Shown piece after piece: positions 8,635 through 15,825 of a DNA stretch of 64,000 nt. Source of the DNA: Candidatus Koribacter versatilis Ellin345 (lineage in GTDB: Bacteria > Acidobacteriota > Terriglobia > Terriglobales > Acidobacteriaceae). The stretch lies in the NCBI RefSeq assembly GCF_000014005.1, contig NC_008009.1:3844001-3908000 (forward strand). The letters are read 5' to 3'. Each line of letters begins with the position of its first letter. Within the stretch, counting starts at the first letter, position 1. The translations under genes and the position numbers were made by a program. The notes under the pieces were generated by a model that did not search any database, was not told the origin of the DNA, and saw only the letters and a list, made by a program, of their open reading frames with translations.

Positions 8635-10014
8635 TTAGTGCGCCCCCTTCAGGATCGGATTCGCTGCCACAAGCGGCTGCGTCGGATCGGGTGGAGCTTC
8701 CGGGCCGTGCTCGATTTCGCGACGAACGAGGAAGAGGAAGAGGATCCCTAGGATGGTGTACATGCCCATGAAGCCTAGCAATGTGAACCATGCGTTCCCG
8801 GCAGAGACCGATTTCGAGTAGCCTTGCGCCGTGCGCAGAAGACCGTAGACAAGCCACGGTTGGCGGCCAAGTTCGGCGGTCATCCAGCCGGCGGTGTTGG
8901 CGATGTAGGGCAGCGGGAACGCGAGCAGCAGGATCCACTGCATCCATCTCGCATTCCAGAGCGCACCGCGCCACCAGAGGAACGCGGCGACGACCATGAC
9001 CGCGAGGAAGATGGTCCCGAGGCCAACCATGATGTGGTAGGCGTAATACAGGAGCGGAACGTTCTCCGGTTGATCTTCTTTCGGGAATGAATCGAGGCCT
9101 TTGACTTCGGCTTCCCACGCGCGGTAGGTGAGGAAGCTCAACATTTTCGGGACAACGATCGGGTTATCGATCTTCTTCTCTTCCTGGTTCGGCTGGCCGA
9201 TGATGACCAAATCCGCACCGGGCTGGGTTTCCCAGAGGGCTTCCATGGCGGCGAGAGTTGCGGGCTGGTATTCGGTGACGTAACGGCCCTGCTTGTCGCC
9301 GGTGGGGCCCATCACCATGAAGGAGAAGAAGAGGCCGGAGACGATGCCGGTCTTCATGAAAATCTTCGCCTGCTCGACGTGTTGTTTGCTCAGGAGATAG
9401 TAGGCGCCAAGCGCGGTCATGACGAAGGCGCCGCAGATCGCGGCACCGCACATGTTGTGGGCATATTGCCAAATCGCCCAAGGATTCAGAACCAGGCTCC
9501 AGAAACTACTCACGGCGACGGAGCCATCAGCGGCAACGGCGTAGCCGACGGGGTGCTGCATCCAGGCGTCGGTGCAAATGATGAAGTAGCCGGAGAGCCA
9601 CGATCCTGCAAAGACCATGAGGGCCGCGAACCAGTGCATCTTGGGGCTCAGGCGCTTCTCGCCGTAGAGGAAGAGACCGAGGAAGCTGGACTCGAGGAAG
9701 AAGGCGAACATGCCTTCCATGGCGAGGGTCTGGCCGATGACGCCTCCGGCGAAGCGCGAGAAATGCGACCAGTTGGTGCCGAACTGAAATTCCATCGGGA
9801 TGCCGGTGACGACACCGATCACGAAGTTGATTCCGAAAATCTTCGCCCAGAAGCGGGCGGCACGGGCGTACGCTTCGTCCTTCTTCCACAGGTGCATGGT
9901 CTTGAGCGCGACGATCAGCGGCGCAAGGCCCATGGTGAGCATGGGAAAGAGGTAGTGAAACGTCACCGTGAACGCAAAATGCAGGCGGTGGACGAGAAGA
10001 GCACTATCCATCAT
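8635..10014 (-). CDS. cydA: Cytochrome bd ubiquinol oxidase subunit I
   Basis: CydA is the haem-bearing subunit (b558, b595, d) of cytochrome bd oxidase. The N-terminal helix contains the haem-ligand region LLVHRLHFAFTVTFHYLFP. The hallmark GRQPW (in ELGRQPWLVYG) sits before the last helices. At 459 residues it has the short quinol-binding Q-loop seen in cyanide-insensitive-oxidase-like members rather than the long E. coli form. It is the first gene of cydAB. A palindromic CRP/FNR-type site lies about 110 bases upstream of its start, consistent with oxygen control. Confidence 0.96.
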   Translation of the reverse strand: MMDSALLVHRLHFAFTVTFHYLFPMLTMGLAPLIVALKTMHLWKKDEAYARAARFWAKIFGINFVIGVVTGIPMEFQFGTNWSHFSRFAGGVIGQTLAMEGMFAFFLESSFLGLFLYGEKRLSPKMHWFAALMVFAGSWLSGYFIICTDAWMQHPVGYAVAADGSVAVSSFWSLVLNPWAIWQYAHNMCGAAICGAFVMTALGAYYLLSKQHVEQAKIFMKTGIVSGLFFSFMVMGPTGDKQGRYVTEYQPATLAAMEALWETQPGADLVIIGQPNQEEKKIDNPIVVPKMLSFLTYRAWEAEVKGLDSFPKEDQPENVPLLYYAYHIMVGLGTIFLAVMVVAAFLWWRGALWNARWMQWILLLAFPLPYIANTAGWMTAELGRQPWLVYGLLRTAQGYSKSVSAGNAWFTLLGFMGMYTILGILFLFLVRREIEHGPEAPPDPTQPLVAANPILKGAH

Positions 10015-10124
10015 TAGGCCTCAGAGTTTATGAAGGAGCGTTCTGGTTAAAGACCGTGCACACGAGCGCAAGATCCGCGGAAGCAGAATGGGTACTATTC
10101 TGCGAGCAGGATAACTATCGCGCT

Positions 10125-10138
10125 GTGATGTGGATCAC
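10125..10138 (-). promoter_or_regulatory. CRP/FNR-family operator upstream of cydA
   Basis: GTGAT-GTGG-ATCAC is a perfect palindrome with the half-site spacing of FNR/CRP-superfamily boxes (compare TTGAT-N4-ATCAA and TGTGA-N6-TCACA). If the activator sits at -41.5, the -10 hexamer falls on CAGAAT (10097-10102, minus strand), a 4/6 match to TATAAT. The regulator gene is not in the window. Confidence 0.5.
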
Positions 10139-10207
10139 TTTTTTTGAAGGGGAGGTTCAGTTTTGTTGCGGGAAAGAAAAATCCCGTGGGGGGACGGGAT
10201 GGGGTTA

Positions 10208-10254
10208 GCGATAGTTGCCCTCCCACCCTCCCTTCGGGAAGGGTGGGGCACCCA
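10208..10254. repeat. GC-rich extragenic hairpin followed by GGGGCACCC
   Basis: An imperfect inverted repeat CCCACCCTCCC-TTC-GGGAAGGGTGGG is followed by GGCACCCA. It lies just downstream of the thioesterase gene and may terminate it, though it has no U-tract. The same trailing CGGGGCACCCA follows the cydAB terminator stem near 7551. Confidence 0.45.
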
Positions 10255-10268
10255 CATTGACATGATCC

Positions 10269-10778
10269 CTAGGCCTTTTTGGCGCGGGCGGCTTTGCGGT
10301 GCTCTAGTTCGCTTTTGCGGGCTTCGCGGCGGCGCAGGGCACCTTCGTAGCGGCGCTTCTCGTCTTCGGTCTCAGGGATGACTTGCGGAACCGGGAGCTT
10401 TCGTCCGTGGCGATCCACGGCGACGAACGTGAGGTAGGCCGAGCTGACGTGCTGGCGGGTGGAGGCGATGTAGTTCTCGACCAGAACTTTGACGCCGATC
10501 TCCATAGACGTGTTGAACGCACGATTTACGGACGATTGGAAGACAACCAGATCGCCGACCTGTACGGGGACTAGGAAATCGAGGTGGTCGATGGAGGCGG
10601 TGACGACGTAGTTGCGGCAGTGGCGGTGCGCAGCGAGCGCGCCGGAGATATCAATCCAGTGCATGAGGCGGCCGCCGAGAAGATGGCCGAGTGGGTTGGC
10701 ATCGTTGGGGAGGACGATCTCCACCATTTCGGAGGCGGAATCGCGCACTGGCTTGGGATGAAGGTTTTCGGTGGTCAT
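10269..10778 (-). CDS. Acyl-CoA thioesterase (hotdog fold, YciA/BACH-like)
   Basis: The 169-residue cytosolic enzyme would hydrolyse acyl-CoA to free acid and CoA. It shows the family block N-P-x-G-H-L-L-G-G-R-L-M-H-W-I-D, with the catalytic Asp in the WID motif, followed by the strand ASIDHLDFLVPVQVGDLV. The hotdog helix and sheet fill residues 20-130. The C-terminal 35 residues are charged and Lys/Arg/Ala-rich, common in this family. It is the only gene in its unit except possibly the hypothetical gene upstream (24-base gap). Chain-length preference cannot be read from sequence. Confidence 0.92.
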   Translation of the reverse strand: MTTENLHPKPVRDSASEMVEIVLPNDANPLGHLLGGRLMHWIDISGALAAHRHCRNYVVTASIDHLDFLVPVQVGDLVVFQSSVNRAFNTSMEIGVKVLVENYIASTRQHVSSAYLTFVAVDRHGRKLPVPQVIPETEDEKRRYEGALRRREARKSELEHRKAARAKKA

Positions 10779-10802
10779 CGTTCCTCTGTTATGTCTGATC
10801 TC

Positions 10803-11228
10803 TTAAAGATGCGCGGCGGCGGCGGAAGGACGTTGGCGGGTGCGCCAGGTCTTCAGGAAGCACTCAGCCTGGCATTGGAGCTTGTCGTCTTCAATCTTGG
10901 TGAGCCAGCGATGCTGATGGTCGTCGAACTCGAGGGTGCCGCCGCCGGCGGGCCAGCATTCGACTTCATACACGTAGCGAACATTGATCTTGTGCTTCTC
11001 GGCTCTGGCGGAGAAGCGGACGGAGTCGGCATGACGCTGCTTGGGCAGACGCAAGCACGAGGCGTGACCAAGGTTGCAATGGTCGCGAAGTTCTTCATCG
11101 GCGGGGCGGCAGAGCATTTGTCCGGGAGCGCCGCAGACGCCGCTGAAGCCGGGCGCAAGCGGGAGGCGGTCCGGAAATTTGAAGGCACCGTCGAGGCGTT
11201 CGGTCGGGATGAAGAAGGGGCAGGCCAT
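10803..11228 (-). CDS. Cysteine-rich hypothetical protein
   Basis: I do not recognise a named family. The 141-residue product has no signal peptide or membrane segment. It has eight cysteines (3, 32, 40, 51, 58, 91, 119, 123), several in CX6-8C spacing, which could bind zinc or an Fe-S cluster. The middle contains a soluble alpha/beta-like stretch (KINVRYVYEVECWPAGG). The gene lies 24 bases upstream of the thioesterase gene on the same strand. The ribosome-binding site is weak, so the start is uncertain. Reality as a gene is supported by clean codon usage and by its filling the interval, not by homology I can name. Confidence 0.6.
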   Translation of the reverse strand: MACPFFIPTERLDGAFKFPDRLPLAPGFSGVCGAPGQMLCRPADEELRDHCNLGHASCLRLPKQRHADSVRFSARAEKHKINVRYVYEVECWPAGGGTLEFDDHQHRWLTKIEDDKLQCQAECFLKTWRTRQRPSAAAAHL

Positions 11229-11272
11229 GGGAAGACGAACGCCTATTGTATATGGGGTCTTGGAAGAACGTT

Positions 11273-11298
11273 TTAGGAGTTAGGTCTTAGGAGTTAGG
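11273..11298. repeat. Tandem 12-bp direct repeat TTAGGAGTTAGG
   Basis: Two identical copies of TTAGGAGTTAGG are separated by TC, in the gap between the divergent hypothetical and TPR genes. A TAGAAT -10-like hexamer follows at 11313-11318. Confidence 0.5.
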
Positions 11299-11325
11299 AA
11301 ATGCGCGCAATGTAGAATCGGCTGC

Positions 11326-11634
11326 ATGGATCGGATTGCAATGTTGAAAGAAATACTTGAGGGTTCCCCGGACGACGCCTTCGCGCGCTATGGGCTGGCC
11401 TTGGAGATCGCCAAGACGGGCGATGTGGATGGGGCGCTACGCGAGTTTCAGACCATCCTCGATAAGAAACCGGAGTATGTGCCGGCCTACCAGATGGGAG
11501 CGCAGACGCTGATTGAAGCCGGACGTCTGGACGAGGCGCGCGCGATGTTGGAGACGGGAATCGCGGTGGCGGTGCGTGTGGGGAACCAGCATGCGCGGAA
11601 TGAGATGGAAGGGATGCTGGTGGATTGCGGGTAG
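11326..11634 (+). CDS. Small TPR-repeat protein
   Basis: The 102-residue product consists of about two and a half tetratricopeptide repeats. Visible repeats include ARYGLALEIAKTGDVDGALREFQTIL and PAYQMGAQTLIEAGRLDEARAMLE, each with the TPR A/G/A pattern. Such proteins are protein-protein adaptors; the partner is unknown. No Shine-Dalgarno precedes ATG 11326 or the in-frame ATG 11341. A TAGAAT hexamer ends only 8 bases before 11326, so the message may be nearly leaderless. The composite repeat array follows the stop codon directly. Confidence 0.8.
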   Translation: MDRIAMLKEILEGSPDDAFARYGLALEIAKTGDVDGALREFQTILDKKPEYVPAYQMGAQTLIEAGRLDEARAMLETGIAVAVRVGNQHARNEMEGMLVDCG

Positions 11635-11639
11635 ATCTT

Positions 11640-11784
11640 GCAGGGGCTAAAGCCCCCTCTTTTATGTGGCCTTTTCGGCATCGCTGAAGCGATGCCCTGA
11701 TACAAAACCTTTCTGGCATCGGTGCAGAACGCGTGCCCTGATACAAAACCTTCTGGCATCGGTGCAGAACGCGTGCCCTGATAC
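11640..11784. repeat. Composite extragenic repeat array, locus B
   Basis: It begins with a perfect GGGGCT-AA-AGCCCC hairpin, then GGCATCGCT-GAA-GCGATGCC followed by CTGATAC. Two near-identical tandem units of about 40 bp follow, sharing CTGGCATCGGTGCAGAACGCGTGCCCTGATAC. The order of parts matches the array at 7310-7481 although the stem sequence differs (GCATCGC versus GCACGAC). Confidence 0.75.
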
Positions 11785-11811
11785 AACCTCTTGTCCCGAT
11801 GGATATCTGTG

Positions 11812-12600
11812 CTAGATCTTGCGAACGCTCTTCCGCAGCATCGTCTCAATCAATCCTGGCCACATTGAATACGTCACGAATAGTGGGCGGTAGTACCACG
11901 GGACTACGATCTCTCGCGATTTCTTCACGCATCCCCTTAACACCGCGCGGGCTACGCGGTCGGCGGTAATGCCGTGTTTTGTGGATCCGCCGACGCGACG
12001 GCTGTCGCTTCCCTTCACCGCGTTTTTGCCGAACTCGGTTTGCACGTAGCCGGGGCAGACGCTCACGATCGCGATTCCATATTGGTCGAGTTCGAGGCGA
12101 CTGGTGTGACTTATCGCGTTGAGGGCGTGCTTGCTGGCGCAGTAGGCGGGCATGTAGGGGACACCGATGTATCCGGCGGCGCTGGAGACGTTGGCGATGA
12201 CGCCGGAGCGCTGGCGCTGCATTGCTGGGATGACGGCCTGCATGCCTTGGACGGCGCCCCAGAGGTTGGTGTCGAAGAGTTCGCGCGCGGCGGTGAGGTC
12301 GAGGTTCTCGGTGGAGTCGAGGAGGCCGTAGCCGGCGTTGTTGATCCAGATGTCGATGCGGCCGAACCTCGCAAGGACTGCCATGATGAGCGCATCGATG
12401 CTGGCGCGGTTGCGGACGTCGCAGGCTAAGGCGACTGTCTGCTCGGGATGGCCGATGCGCTGGCGGGCCTCTTCGCAGCGGGCGGCTTCGCGGGAACAGA
12501 GAACCACCTTCGCACCTTCGTTGACGAAGAGCTTGGCGATGGCCTCGCCGATGCCCATGGAACCGCCGGTAATGACTGCAATCTGGTCTTTCAGTTTCAT
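11812..12600 (-). CDS. Short-chain dehydrogenase/reductase
   Basis: This is a classical NAD(P)-dependent SDR of 262 residues. ATG 12600 is chosen because the Rossmann fold begins at once (MKLKDQIAVITGGSMGIG). Visible landmarks are TGGSMGIG (nucleotide binding), NNAG (structural), a Ser in ANVSSAAG and the catalytic YCASK (Tyr-x3-Lys). The PGYVQTEF segment after strand beta-6 is also typical. Arg after the second strand (CSREAARCEE) favours NADP(H), as inference. The substrate is unknown. It diverges from the AAA+ gene across 148 bases with no obvious operator. Confidence 0.92.
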   Translation of the reverse strand: MKLKDQIAVITGGSMGIGEAIAKLFVNEGAKVVLCSREAARCEEARQRIGHPEQTVALACDVRNRASIDALIMAVLARFGRIDIWINNAGYGLLDSTENLDLTAARELFDTNLWGAVQGMQAVIPAMQRQRSGVIANVSSAAGYIGVPYMPAYCASKHALNAISHTSRLELDQYGIAIVSVCPGYVQTEFGKNAVKGSDSRRVGGSTKHGITADRVARAVLRGCVKKSREIVVPWYYRPLFVTYSMWPGLIETMLRKSVRKI

Positions 12601-12748
12601 GTGCTTTAAATTGTGCGCGAGAGATTTCGCAACGACGGCGTGAATTGCGCGTCCAATGTAACGTCTGAATGTAACACCCAGCAAGCGAGGGCATTGAAAA
12701 CCGTTTTCAACTGCGGGCGTATAATCGCCAGCACCGGAGGCATCCTCC

Positions 12749-14257
12749 TTGAGTTCCCTTCCCGAAACACTCGGCCAACTGAGAAAGTCTTCATTTTCCG
12801 AACCGCGTCTGGCGAGACGCCGCGTGAAAGACGAGCTGCGCGAAAACCTGCTCGACCGCCTGCGGCAAGGGGGAAACATCTTCCCTGGGATCGTGGGCTA
12901 CGAAGACACGGTGACGCCGCAAGTCGTGAATGCGCTGCTCTCGCGGCATAACTTCATCCTGCTCGGACTGCGCGGACAGGCGAAGAGCCGCATACTGCGC
13001 GCGCTTACGTCGCTGCTCGACGCGGAGACGCCGTATCTCGCGGGCTGCGAGATCCATGACAATCCGTACGATCCGATCTGCCGGCGCTGCAAGGACATGA
13101 TCAAATCGTTTGGCGACGATGCGCCAATCGCGTGGCTTTCCGCCGAGGAACGCTACGTGGAGAAGCTGGCGACGCCGGACGTGACGATCGCGGACCTCAT
13201 TGGCGATATCGATCCGATCAAAGCGGCGAAGCAGGGATTTACGCTGGCGAGCGAATTGACGGTCCACTACGGTCTGTTGCCGCGCGCCAATCGCGGGATC
13301 TTTGCGATTAATGAGTTGCCGGATTTGGCGGGGAAAATCCAGGTGGGGTTGTTCAACATCATGCAGGAAGGCGATGTGCAGATTAAGGGCTACCCGATCC
13401 GGCTGCCGCTGGATGTGGCGCTCGTCTTTAGCGCGAACCCGGAGGACTACACCGCGCGCGGCAAGATCATTACGCCGCTGAAGGACCGCATCGGGTCGGA
13501 GATTCGCACGCACTATCCGTCGACGGTGGAAGAAGGGATTTCGATCACGCAGCAGGAGGCGTGGACGCGGCGGGATGGTACGCGCATCCATATCCCGAGC
13601 TACATTCACGAGATCGTGGAACAAATTGCGTTCGTGGCGCGCGATGATAAGCGGGTGGATAAGCGCTCGGGCGTGAGCCAGCGGCTGCCGATCTCGACCG
13701 TGGAGAATGTTCTTTCGAACGCCGAGCGGCGAGCGCTGCGGAGTGGTGAGCATACGGTGGTGCCGCGGGTGGCGGATATCTACGCGGCGCTGCCGGCAAT
13801 TACCGGCAAGCTGGAACTGGAATACGAAGGCGAGATCAAAGGCGCGGATGCGATTGCGCGAGAGGTCATCCGCACGGCGATTGCGAAGACTTACGATCGA
13901 TACTTCCAGGGAAACAACAACCATCTGAAGCAGGTGGTGCAGTACTTCGACCTCGGCGGCGAAGTGCAGATGCTCGACACGGCCCCGGCAGAAGAAGTGC
14001 TGGAGAGCATGAAGAACATCCAGGGACTGATGGAGAAGATTGAGAACGTGGGCGCAAAGACGAGCGATGCGCCAGAGCTGCAGGCGTCGGCAGCGGAGTT
14101 CATTCTAGAAGGCCTGCACGCGCATAAGCGCATCGGCCGCACGGAGGAACGTAAGTTCACTGCTGGAGAGAAGCAGAGTGCGAAGAAAGAGCAGCTCTTC
14201 CGCGAGGAAGACGATTTCGTTCGCGAGCGCAACCGGAGAAACCGCGGGTTCAACTAG
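12749..14257 (+). CDS. MgChelatase-ChlI/MoxR-like AAA+ ATPase
   Basis: The 502-residue AAA+ protein resembles the I subunit of magnesium chelatase but no chlorophyll genes are nearby. TTG 12749 is supported by GGAGG at 12736-12740. The P-loop is GLRGQAKS, with Ala where the usual Gly stands, a form I associate with this subfamily. A Cys cluster follows (CEIHDNPYDPICRRC). The Walker B region is IFAINELPDL and sensor 1 is VFSANPEDYTARG. It ends directly at the start of a VWA protein, the arrangement of MoxR/VWA chaperone pairs that mature or remodel other complexes. The client is unknown. Confidence 0.88.
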   Translation: MSSLPETLGQLRKSSFSEPRLARRRVKDELRENLLDRLRQGGNIFPGIVGYEDTVTPQVVNALLSRHNFILLGLRGQAKSRILRALTSLLDAETPYLAGCEIHDNPYDPICRRCKDMIKSFGDDAPIAWLSAEERYVEKLATPDVTIADLIGDIDPIKAAKQGFTLASELTVHYGLLPRANRGIFAINELPDLAGKIQVGLFNIMQEGDVQIKGYPIRLPLDVALVFSANPEDYTARGKIITPLKDRIGSEIRTHYPSTVEEGISITQQEAWTRRDGTRIHIPSYIHEIVEQIAFVARDDKRVDKRSGVSQRLPISTVENVLSNAERRALRSGEHTVVPRVADIYAALPAITGKLELEYEGEIKGADAIAREVIRTAIAKTYDRYFQGNNNHLKQVVQYFDLGGEVQMLDTAPAEEVLESMKNIQGLMEKIENVGAKTSDAPELQASAAEFILEGLHAHKRIGRTEERKFTAGEKQSAKKEQLFREEDDFVRERNRRNRGFN

Positions 14258-15505
14258 ATGAAGTACATCAAGTACAAAAAGTACGTTCCTAATCTGGCGG
14301 AAGAGATCTCGATGGAAGATCTCATGAAGGCACTGTCGGATTACCTGCTACAGAGCGGGTTCGAGAATCCGTATTCGGATTTCTACGATGTGGGCGACGA
14401 GCAGTCGATGGAGCGGTTGAAACAGGCGATTGCGCAGGCTCTGATGAACAGCGACCTCTTCGACGAAGAGATGAAGGAACAGCTGAAGCAGGCGCAGGCC
14501 GAAGGCGCTTTCGACGAGCTGTTGGAAAAGCTGATGAACCGGATGGAGCAGGAGAACTACATCACGGTGGATCAGCCATTCGATCAATCGCGGCAGTCGA
14601 GCGTGGGTGGGCAGGTTGGCGATGCGCAGGAGCAGGGCGAAGCAAAGTTCGAAGTCACCGAAAAAGGGCTGGATTTCCTTGGCTATCGAACGCTACGCGA
14701 CCTGCTGGGATCTCTGGGGAAGTCGAGCTTTGGACGGCATGACACGCGCGATCTGGCGACCGGAGTAGAAGCGAGTGGGTCATCGAAGCAGTATGAGTTT
14801 GGCGACACGCTGAATTTGGACATCACGGCGACGCTGTCGAACGCAATGCAGCGCGAAGGATTGCAGCTGCCGATTGAGATTGAGTACAGCGATTTGCAGG
14901 TGCACCAGTGCGAGTATCAGTCGTCTTGCGCGACGGTGCTGATGCTCGATTGCTCGCACTCGATGATCCTGTACGGCGAAGATCGTTTTACTCCGGCGAA
15001 GAAAGTGGCGATGGCGCTGTCGCAACTGATTCGGACGCAGTATCCCGGCGATAGCTTGTCGTTGGTGCTGTTTCACGATTCCGCAGAGGAGTTGCCGATC
15101 TCGCAGTTAGCGCGGGTGAAGGTGGGACCTTACTACACGAATACGCGCGAAGGGCTGCGGATGGCGCAGCGCATCCTGCAACGCCAGCGCAAGGACATGA
15201 AGCAGATCATCATGATCACCGATGGGAAGCCCTCGGCGCTGACGCTGGAAGATGGACGCATCTACAAAAATGCCTTTGGGCTGGATCCGCTGGTGGTAAG
15301 CCAGACGCTGGAAGAAGTCTCGAAGTGCAAGCGCGCGGGAGTGATGATTAATACCTTCATGCTGGCGAGCGATTATGGGCTGGTGCAGTTCGTGCAGAAG
15401 GTGACGCAGATGTGCCGCGGGAAGGCGTACTTCACCACGCCTTACACGTTGGGACAGTATCTGCTGATGGATTACATGTCGCGGAAGACGAAGACGGTGC
15501 ATTGA
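14258..15505 (+). CDS. VWA-domain partner of the AAA+ ATPase
   Basis: The 415-residue product has an acidic, helical N-terminal half rich in Glu/Gln/Leu and a C-terminal von Willebrand A domain. The metal-ion-dependent adhesion site starts with DCSHS (231-235), followed by a conserved ITDGKPSAL segment. The ATG abuts the stop codon of the AAA+ gene without any gap, implying coupled translation at fixed ratio. By analogy with ChlI/ChlD and RavA/ViaA the pair should form one machine: ring ATPase plus metal-dependent adaptor. There is no signal peptide, so it should act in the cytosol. Confidence 0.88.
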   Translation: MKYIKYKKYVPNLAEEISMEDLMKALSDYLLQSGFENPYSDFYDVGDEQSMERLKQAIAQALMNSDLFDEEMKEQLKQAQAEGAFDELLEKLMNRMEQENYITVDQPFDQSRQSSVGGQVGDAQEQGEAKFEVTEKGLDFLGYRTLRDLLGSLGKSSFGRHDTRDLATGVEASGSSKQYEFGDTLNLDITATLSNAMQREGLQLPIEIEYSDLQVHQCEYQSSCATVLMLDCSHSMILYGEDRFTPAKKVAMALSQLIRTQYPGDSLSLVLFHDSAEELPISQLARVKVGPYYTNTREGLRMAQRILQRQRKDMKQIIMITDGKPSALTLEDGRIYKNAFGLDPLVVSQTLEEVSKCKRAGVMINTFMLASDYGLVQFVQKVTQMCRGKAYFTTPYTLGQYLLMDYMSRKTKTVH

Positions 15506-15507
15506 AG

Positions 15508-15538
15508 AGGACAGCCGCTCGGCTGTCCTTCCGTTTTT
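15508..15538 (+). terminator. Rho-independent terminator of the AAA+/VWA operon
   Basis: A 10-bp perfect stem AGGACAGCCG/CGGCTGTCCT with a minimal loop is followed by TCCGTTTTT. It starts two bases after the VWA stop codon. Confidence 0.8.
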
Positions 15539-15549
15539 CCCGAAGAAAT

Positions 15550-15810
15550 CTAAAGCGTGGTTTTCGGTGGCAACTGCTCATTGCCTTCGGCTTGCTTGAC
15601 CGCGGCTTCGGCGCCCTGGAAGCCGATCTTTGAATGGGTTCCATCGCAGAAGGGCTTGTTGGTGCTGCCGCCGCAGCGACAGAGCGAGAACCCTGTCTTC
15701 CCTGTCAGGTCGTAGGAGTTGCCGTCGGCATCCACGAGTGAGACGGCGCCCTCGGGGCACTCTACGCGGTACGGACCATTTCGCTTTACGGTGATTTTCA
15801 CGTCAGCCAT
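15550..15810 (-). CDS. CDGSH-type iron-sulfur protein
   Basis: The 86-residue protein has the complete CDGSH [2Fe-2S]-binding motif: Cys44-x-Cys46-x8-Cys55-Asp-Gly-Thr-His59, giving the unusual 3Cys/1His ligation. The first 35 residues form a small beta domain (MADVKITVKRNGPYRVE). Proteins of this kind are electron or cluster carriers. It is the last gene of the leftward glycan cluster, 15 bases after the debranching enzyme, with GAGGAGAAAGAC upstream as ribosome-binding site. A link with glycan metabolism is unproven and may be incidental. Confidence 0.93.
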   Translation of the reverse strand: MADVKITVKRNGPYRVECPEGAVSLVDADGNSYDLTGKTGFSLCRCGGSTNKPFCDGTHSKIGFQGAEAAVKQAEGNEQLPPKTTL

Positions 15811-15825
15811 GTCTTTCTCCTCTTG

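Noticed and set aside
11273-11298. Telomere-like TTAGG repeats
   Set aside because: There are only two 12-bp units in a bacterial intergenic gap; nothing suggests a replicon end.
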